Shown here: positions 1 to 9,200 of the stretch, piece after piece
How the letters are laid out: each line of letters begins with the position of its first letter
How positions within the stretch are numbered: the stretch's first letter is position 1
Source: Phoronis pallida
Taxonomy: Eukaryota; Phoronida; Phoronidae
Direction of reading: 5' to 3'
DNA: 10,334 nt
Assembly: GCA_028565715.1 (NCBI GenBank)
Contig: JAOXYC010242789.1
Location: 1 to 10,334 of the forward strand
Made by a program: the position numbers and the translations under genes
The notes under the pieces: model-generated
Told to the model about the DNA's origin: nothing
Seen by the model: the letters and a program-made list of their open reading frames with translations, nothing else
The model's database searches: none

Positions 1-196
1 TCTTATCGACAGCTCATAGTTTGTTACTAAATCATTTCTGAAATGATTCCTTCCAGACAATATATTTCTGCAGAGAAAATAGCGTGTTCAGGGATCCTGC
101 AAACGGTAAACAAGTTCCTTACATATGATACTACACTACATTGCTAGAAAGAGTTAATGTGATGTTGAATTTATAAATAACGTTTTTTATTTCTAG
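1..196 (+). other. Intron or upstream part of the gene
   Basis: This region precedes the first secure exon. It holds one possible small exon (57-105, phase 0 in and phase 1 out) that is open and phase-compatible but does not resemble the repeats and contains Cys. No promoter or start codon can be supported here. Confidence 0.4.
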
Positions 197-219
197 GCAC
201 GAGAGACCTCGACTTAGAG
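197..219 (+). CDS. Exon A, unit 1 (acidic microexon)
   Basis: This 23-nt exon lies between ttctag and gtaagt. It takes one base from the upstream exon and then reads GTRDLDLE. It matches the later A exons in length, phase and sequence. Like the A-type exon at 8442, it begins with Gly, whereas units 2-6 begin with Glu. The exon it splices from is not securely identified in the window. Confidence 0.78.
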
Positions 220-3200
220 GTAAGTTTAACTTTACAGTGCTCGTAAAAAGTGAAATGGAAATGAAATGTTTCAAATTTTTTCAACAAAAAATTACACCCC
301 ATACACTGAACTTCATATTCCATATTTGTTTCTAGAATTTGAAATCATTTGTATTAAAAATTCCATCTAAAACACATAGAGTAATCAAACTTAATACTAA
401 GCTATTTCAACACCTGACAGGTTTGATTAAAGTATGGTGATGAAACATAAGTAAGTAGAGAGTAACCATTTGTTTACCCCTTTATCAATGTCAGTAAAGG
501 AATGGAAATATATCAAGGAGCACTATTCTTGACTGAGACTAAGTCATCCACAACGTATTTTAATCTTTTTCGAATCCGTATATTGTTCCCGTTACAGGAT
601 GATCCTATTGCAACACTCGAGGCCAAACTAAAAGTAGTCACCGACAAACTGGTCGAAGCTATCACTAAAGGCAAAGCGGTAGGATTTCCTTTCTTTAGCT
701 TTTGGACTCGTTAACTTCTTTTCTGATCTAAACCACCATTGATATTGTGTGTGTTAGTTGTATATTAAATATGTATTCGAAAGAGGGTCGTATTAATATT
801 ATTTCGGACATATCTTGAACATATATTGTTTAGTTGTAGTTAGCCAAAAGCATACCTTATTCTCACTGAGGCCTTTTCATTTTTTAGATATTCCTCTCTA
901 TTGGAAAATATATTCATAATACGAACAGTTGTCTCATTATTTAAAAAGTGATATTCTGCAACCCGTTTAGCAGACATTGGGTTGACTTTCTGTAATTGAA
1001 CATTTTTCACTGTCGTTTTAAATTCATCGTAGTTTATTATCTTATTTTTGTAACGCGATGTTATTGGTTGATCAATGTGCTAAACGATGTTTATTACAGG
1101 GTATCGTGAAACTGCTCACCGAGTTCAAACAACTTTACAAGGACCTAACTGAGGTGGGTGGTGGTGCCAAAGCCTTCGCCAAACAGCTGGCCGAGAAAGC
1201 AAAGCTGGCTGTGGAAAAGGTGAAGAATGACCACATCGGCCCAGCCCTGAAACTGGTCAAGGCTTTCTTCGATAAAATCTTCAAGAAAGGTATGTCCTGG
1301 TGTAGACTTAATATTAGTGCATTGTTTATAATGTCACAGTTAAAATGAAACAATCAGTTGGTAGAGTTTTAAATATCCTACGGCAGTTAAGGCCTTCACA
1401 CTCTAACACGTTTGTCAGAGACAGACCAGATTTCTACTGCTTTACCACATGTTAAAGAGCCACTGTGTGGCTGTCTGGCTGAACAAATGTTTAACAGTGT
1501 ACACATGTTTTAATATCTGACTTATTTGTTGTCTTTTTATTTCTCATCAACAACTTTGCGTATCCTATATACTTCATTTCGAGTTTATTTACAATTTTGT
1601 TTTGTTTGGATATGGCACTTCATTCTCTTTCCTAAAAAAAATAATTTCATTTTTCAGAGACACGAGAGCTTGAAGACGAGGTAAGTTTCTACAGTGTAGC
1701 TGATATTTTGGTGTTTTCTCACAATTTTTGTCCTCTGTAATGCCCCAAACCTACAAAAGTTGCCATCGTCTTGTCCAGTTTCCAGGGAAATAAATACCAC
1801 AATCTAAGGCGATACTCCTTTCCACTCGAAAGTACTTGTATGTAATTGATAGGCCTACAGTACACAAGACAGCAGGGCCTTGTTTTTATTACCAATACTT
1901 AAGAGCAATAACGATTCCCTCCTATTGTTCGAGTTCAAGTGATGAGCCTGTATTTCAGACTGATGCCGTCACCAAGTTGGAAGCTAAGCTTCAGGTTGTT
2001 GCAGACAAATTGATCAAGGCACTCACGGAAGGAAAAGCAGTAAGTAATTTGATGGCTCAATGGGCACAATTAACGCCTTATTAACGTGAAGATTTTAGTT
2101 TATATGAGCTTAACATAATGATTTTGTGTAATTTGGCAGTAGGTTTTCCTTGATACAGATTCCATTGAATCTCGAAAAAGTCTTACGGTGTCAGCGCCTA
2201 AGTCCTGGTATAGGTCTCGGAATGCCATGCATGGTACAATGATGCTGACACCGTAAGACTTTTTCGAGATTATGAAAAAGTAAAGACGACTGGACCAATG
2301 CCAGTAAAGTTTCTTGCTCATAGACACAACGGACTGCCCGGGGTGGGATCCGAACCCACAACCTTTCAGTTATGTGTCCGACGCCAACTTGGCTAATCCG
2401 CCTGGATAGCTTGTTACATGTGCTCGGTATGTATTCTAGATCCTCAAACGACAAGATATGCAATGTTCCTTTTAGAGTGCAAAGAAGTTCTTTGTTGAGT
2501 TCCGTCAGCTTTACAAGGATTTGTCGGTCATCGATGGTGCCGCCAAAGAATACGCGAAGAAGGTCGCTCTGAAGGTCAAGGAAGGGCTTCAAAAGGTCAA
2601 GAATGAACATGTTGGACCAGCTGTACAACTTGTGAAAGCTTTCCTGAAGAAGGTCTTTGGAAAAGGTTAGTATTTGTTTATTTATCGAGCAAATGGAATG
2701 GGGTCTCTTTTCAAAGGACGCAAATCGAGGGCTGAGGAAACAGTTTAACTCGGTTTGCTTTTGCAAGCAGTTGACGCTCTTTTGTAACAGTTTAAACAAA
2801 TGTTATATGGATATTGAAATTTTGTCTGTTAAGAGTTTGAAATACATTATTTTACGTTTTTATATTTTGGGATATTGCAAGAATACCAATACCAATTTTC
2901 TATTTCGTTTTTCAGAGACACGAGAGCTTGAGGACGAGGTAATTATCTACAGTGTACCTAAACCTAATTTTCTCACAATGTGTTTTCTTGTGAAATGACC
3001 AGAACCTAAATCAAACGCCGACATCGACTTGTCCAGTTTTCTAAAAAAGTCATTCACAATCTTAAAAGGCTTTTCTTTTGTTAACAATTCGAGGGACCTC
3101 AGGGTGTTTTCTTCAACACAAATAGCAAAAAAGATGACCCCTTTATATGCGATTTACAATTATTTCAGACTGATGCTGTGACCAAGTTAGAGGCTAAGTT

Positions 3201-6200
3201 ACAGGTCGTAGCAGACAAGCTGATCAAGGCCCTTACAGAAGGCAAAGATGTAAGTGAACTCAACAGATTAAAATTTCTTCATTTGCATTGAAAGACCCAA
3301 ATCAACCGTAATTGTTTTTGTTTTTTGTGGAATTGATTTGTTGAATTTGAAATACGGTATTTATTTATGATTTGAAGTGTTGTTTCGTGTTTCTAAGTTA
3401 TAGTAAAACGAATGTTTTGACACCACTGACGAACATAGATTACGCCAATAATAGATTACTTGAGGCTATAAACCAATAACTGGGTTTTCTTTCCAATAAA
3501 AGGTACATCTGATTGAAAATTACCTATAGTTATATGACATGTGCACATACTTGTAACGATGATTAGAGTGTTAGACATAAGTGATACTTACTATTATTTA
3601 ATCAATTCTTACTTAGCACATGGTTGACGGTCGCATTTTTTTTCACACGGAAACGTGTTTTTGTTAATTTTAAAGTGCAGGAGACTTGCACCATTTTGCT
3701 TCTTTATTTCAAAAATTTAGCGGACCATGCCCACGGATCGCCCTTTTGTCGAGTGTATCTTCGGCACATACGTTGGTGAGAAACATTATTATCGCCAACC
3801 CCAGAGGATACACTGAAGTTTTCGTCCTATGGTCTTTATACATCAGTTTAATGTTATTCTTTCAAAAGACTCTACTTTTTGCTAAATTCTGGATTGGTTC
3901 GGCCAAATCAAACGAAATGTAATTTCAAATTTGCTACATGTTGCAAAAACCCACAAATGTAGCAAATTGCTACATTTGCGGTTATTGCTACATTTGCGGT
4001 TGCTTCAAAGCCTAACATATACAATAATTATCTACATGTACCATCAGTTGAAAACACTTCGTTTGTTCTTTGTGCCCAGTATAAATCCTGGATCCACAAA
4101 CGACAAAATACACAATGTTCCTTGTAGACTGCCAGCAAGTTCTTTACTGAGTTCCGTCAACTGTACAAGGATCTGCTTGTCATTGATGGTAATGCCAAAG
4201 TATACGCCAAGAAGGTCGCTCTGAAGGTCAAGGAAGCTGTAGAGAAGGTCAAGAATGACCATGTTGGACCCGCTGTAAAACTTGTGAAAGCTTTCTTGAA
4301 GAAGGTCTTTGGAAAAGGTTAGTATTTGTTTATTTATATATCGAGTGACAGCATGGAATGGGATCCCTTGTCAAGGGACGCAATTCGAGGGATGACGAAA
4401 CAGTTGTATATCTGGCTCGCCATTGTAATCAGTTGACGTTCCTTTGTAACAGTTTTGAAAAGTTAGAACAACGTTATAAGGACTTACGTTTCGCTATAGT
4501 AATATTGTTTTTTCACCATGTCACATATCTCATGAGACACTGTAAGCTGGGAATGTATATCGAAATTTTGTCAAAGTGTTTAAATATTCATTAACGATTT
4601 TACATTTTGGGATGTTGTGCTTCATTCCTTTTCAATTACAAGAATAACTCAAAATTGTCAATGTCATTTTCAGAGACACGAGAGCTTGAGGACGAGGTAA
4701 CTATCTACAGTATAACTATAAGCTTTAATTTTTCTTACAATGTGTTTTCTTTTGAAATCACCAAAACCTGAAGCAAACGCTGACATCGACCTGTCCAGTT
4801 TTCTAAAAAAAGAGTGCCATTTACAACCAACAAATAAAGGCTCTCCTCTCGTCCAAATGTTATAAGGACCATACTGATGTCACAATCCAAAGGATCGCAG
4901 GGTGTTTTTGTTTACCACTCAGATGGCAAAGTTTTATCCTTCATAAGACTAATGCGATTTACAACTATTTCAGACTGATGCTGTGACCAAGTTAGAGGCT
5001 AAGTTACAGGTCGTAGCAGACAAACTGATCAAGGCTCTTACAGAAGGCAAAGCTGTAAGTCACATGTGGATTCGATAGATACAAATAGCGCCCCGGTCAA
5101 CTGATGATTTTAGTTTATATATAAAATAATTATCGACTAACTAGTAGAAAACAATAACTTTTGAAAAGACCGGGAATCGAACCTCGGTCTCTTATACTCA
5201 CGATAATAAAACCTCTACACTACTGGGGGTCCTAGTAATTTCTGTGCTAATTTAAAAGCTATAAGCCAGTATATGTAATAGCCCGAGATTGGCGCCTTTT
5301 AACATGAGGATTTGTTTTGCGGAAACCAATAAGACCACGTGTATTCTTTCACTGGTAGAAAGGAATTAGTTTTATAATTTGTTTTAAATATTAGTTGTTC
5401 TCTGCGCTATGTTTTAATTCTGGATCCACAAACGACAAAATAAGTGATGTTCCTTTCAGAATGCAGGCAAGTTCTTTACTGAGTTCCGTCAGCTTTACAA
5501 GGATCTGTTGGTCATCGATGGTGCCGCCAAGGAATACGCCAAGAAGGTCGCTCTGAAGGTCAAGGAAGGGATTCAGAAGGTTAAGACAGAACATGTTGGA
5601 CCCGCTCTAAAGCTTGTGAAAGCTTTCCTGAAAAAGGTCCTTGGAAAAGGTTCGAAAAGCATGTTTACAAAACACACGTGTCTGTCGAGAGTTTTAAAAC
5701 CTTCAACGGACAATTCTGACAATTCTAGAATGGAGCTTTAACATTCTTTAACACACAACTAAAACCCAGCGATGATTTATTTACTAACTTATCGAGATAA
5801 ATAAATGAATTTATTTACCTTGTTTTGAAAGAAGTAATCGAATTGAAACCCCTTGGTTTAAGTAAAGATTTTTTACGTCTTGGCTCAAACAAAAACAAAA
5901 TTGAGTTGAGTCATGTCGGCCCGTTATTGCCGTTGATAAATTCCTTTTAATCATCAAATACTGATGCAAATAGAAATAGCAATAAACACAAATACGTCCA
6001 ATTTTTCCTAAGGATTGCACTGGAATCCGTTTTGATATTCCGTGTTTTGAAAAGAAAAGGTTTGAAAGTCTACTGATGCACAACATCTGAAACAATTTTT
6101 TTCCTCTAGAGAGACGAGACATTGTTGCTGATCTGGAGAAGAAATTAGTTGAAGCTTCCACCAAACTGGTGACTGCCATCGAGACTGGTAAAGGGGTAAG

Positions 6201-9200
6201 ATAAAAACAAACTGTTTGAATACTTATTTTAAGGATGCCAAGTCTTTTAGCTTTTGAGAATTAGCATATAAATGACTTCTTGGGAATATTGCCCATTGTT
6301 ACTATTCTTAACTCAATCCTTCGGGAGCATTGTGAGGCTCATAAGGCCGGATGCTATCCCGGTTTCCGTGGCGTGGGCGGATGAGAGTGGGGGCACTCCC
6401 CCTGGACAGGACGCAAGTCTGTCGTAGGTTAGTTTCCCAGCCGAAGCTGGTACTCATTCCCAGCTGAGTGGACTGGAACGCTGCCAGTAAAGTGCCTTGT
6501 TCAAAGACACAACTGGCTGCCCGGAGCGGGATCCGAACTCACATTCTTACGATTGAAAGTCCGAAGCTCTACCAACTGAGCTAATCCGCTCTGCTATTCA
6601 GGTATACAATGATATAGCAATCTGATTTACAGGGTATCCTTAAAGCTCTAAAAGAGTTCCGCCAACTGTACAAAGATCTGCTTGAGATTGATGGTAGTGC
6701 CAAAGCTTTCGCCGCACAACTCGTTGACAAAGTAAAGGAAGCCATCCAAAAAGTAAAGGACGACCACGTGTCCCCTGCAATCGCCGCTGTTAAGAAATTT
6801 TTGGGCATTTTCAAACGAGGTACAATCTCCTGATTTCCTTTAGAAGAAACGGTGTACTTATCTTTAGGATTTGTTAATTCTTCATCATCTCGTGCAAAAG
6901 AAGTATTTTTGAGAAAAAAAATCCAAAAAGTTATGCACTACTCAAGATTCAATTCTTTTGATACGAGTCCGTAACAAAAAAAATAAGACAAACATAATGT
7001 TAATTTTGATTTGTAAAAGATAGTAAATAACCTTGAAATTCTTGCATAACATTTTTTCTTCAACTTTTAGCTGTGGAAAAACGTTTAATGATTAGAACAC
7101 ATTTTTATTCTTTATTTAGAGAGGCGCGATGCGGTTGCCGTTCTTGAGAATAAATTAGTAGAAGCCACCACAAAACTGATAACTGCCATCGAGTCTGGCA
7201 AAGGGGTAAGGCTCTTTTTAAGTAAATGTTGATGTAAAATTAATATGACAAAAATCTAATAGCATGGTAGAATGAAGACTGGTGTTGCTCATACCATACA
7301 TGACATATTTACAGACATGTTGATACCAGAACCTGGTTAATGTGTTCTAATAATGCACCGCTGCCATCATATGATACACGATCTAAATGGTCATAAACGC
7401 GTTTATTTTTCAGGGTATTCTGAAAGCTCTTGCCCAGGTCCGCCAGCTGTACAAAGATCTACTCGAGATTGACGGTAACGCCAGAGAGTTTGCTTCACAA
7501 CTTGCTGTCAAAGTTAAAGAAGCTATCCAGAAGATTAAGGATGATCACGTGAATCCTGCCATTGAAGCTGTTAAGAAGTTTTTGAAAATATTCCAAAGAG
7601 GTAACGCAACCAGTCGTCAATCTTGAAATATTTTTAGTTTGAAGTTTAAATTGGTTTCTCGAAAGTTTAGTAGTTGTATTAACAACAGCATTTTATTTAT
7701 GCCGATGAAAACGACCTCAATTCCATATAGTACCTATCCAACTCGTACTGACATTGAATAACTGTTATATGGACCCAACCACTGTGTGTGCTCATTTTTA
7801 ACCTTTTGAGCTCATCCGCCAGTGACATCATTAACTTATCTTTCGATTGTCTTTCTGATCATCATTTTTGATGATGATCAAATAAGCCTCACTGGTAGTA
7901 TGATGACAATCAATTTAGATTGTTTTTAATGTACCGTATTTATAACACTTCCATCGTTTTTCAAGATCAGTTAGTTTAGCTCAATTTTAAAAAGGTGTGC
8001 TCCCCAGACCTGGATTCAATGCTCAGCATTGGGGCTTGAGTGACCACAACCAAACTAGTGCAGTAGGCCTAATCTTTTCCTCTCACTTTTCTTATTAAAG
8101 ATGCATAAGCCTTTTAAGTGACCATTTAATGATACAAATAAATTGCAGTAAAACCCTGACTTGCATAATTCAATAATGTCTGGATCCACAAATTAATTTG
8201 AAAAAGTTCCTCAATGCCTTTTCGGGCCAAAAATAACTATCATTGTGCCAACACAAGTTAATTTTAAATTTTTCATTTGTTCAGTCGTTTTCAAAAATAC
8301 TTGCTGCGTGTATACGTTTTTTATTTTTAGAAATAGAGTACAATAAGTATGAAAATTTTCAATGCAATTTTAGTACTTTTTATGACTTTGAGCTAGGCTA
8401 GGGCTCATGCATCTTTAAAGATCGATTTTTATTGCTTCTAGGTACAAGAGATCTTGACGATGAAGTTTTTGACGTAAGTATTCTAATATACGTTCAACTT
8501 TTTTTGAATATTTTTCGGTGATATCAGGCAATTATTCATTCACCCTTTGAGACTAAAATGGTGACGACCTGTCATTTTGATCAAAGATTCGAATACCGAC
8601 AGTGGTTTTAAGCTTTGTGGTGTTTTGCCTGTATTCAAATTGATATTTGCAATAAAAATGTTACAGTAATTGAGAGTTTTGCATAATTTGCATAATAATA
8701 TGCATGGACTTTGAAAAAATACAATTTTATACAGGTTGTTGAGCTCCGTCGTCGTGGACTCATCTCCGATTTGTTTGGAAAAGTTGTCGACACCGCTAAG
8801 GATATTGCCAACAAATTGTTGACCGGACTCCATGGTAAATTCAAGGAGCTTGGACAATTCCTCGTGGAACTTACAAAGGCCCATGTCGAGAAGGCTAAGC
8901 CACATGTGGATAACATCAAAGAGTTGGCCAAGGAGGTAAATTAGAATATGTTGATTAATGACTCAAAAATTTATCTGTTCAGTCATAAACGTTGATTTTT
9001 AACTTTCATTATTTGTGATGATCCTAACTAACATAGGGTCTGTAAGTCATATGACATCCGGTTGTATAAACGAAAGTCCCAAAAGGAAAATGTTTCTGCA
9101 TTACGTAGCGTCACACCTGAATCGGTTTTTGATTACATGTTAAACGCGGTACCGGATATGGAATTTCTTTGCCATCGAATTGCGCAATCCAGTGTGGAAA

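Noticed and set aside
1058-1099. Possible Met start upstream of unit 1 C exon
   Set aside because: The ATG lies in the intron before a good ttattacag acceptor. The other C exons show that coding begins after the AG.
2191-2799. Minus-strand 202-codon open frame
   Set aside because: It runs antisense across the inverted repeat, the SINE-like element and the unit 2 C exon. It matches no family I know and is explained by the strong plus-strand exon.
3686-3922. Plus-strand 78-codon open frame in the long unit 3 intron
   Set aside because: It lacks repeat-type sequence, has no copy in other units and no convincing splice context. It is probably chance.
5168-5232. Functional tRNA gene
   Set aside because: The boxes are good, but acceptor and T stems do not pair, so a working tRNA is not supported.
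5811-6179. Minus-strand 122-codon open frame
   Set aside because: Its conserved part is the reverse of the fused unit 5 exon and the rest is AT-rich intron.
197-7600. CRISPR-like or satellite array, suggested by regular repeats
   Set aside because: The repetition is coding exons with conserved splice sites and protein-level selection, spaced about 1 to 2 kb apart, not short repeats with spacers.
8540-8931. Two overlapping minus-strand open frames
   Set aside because: Both are shadows of the exon at 8735-8935, extended by chance into the intron.
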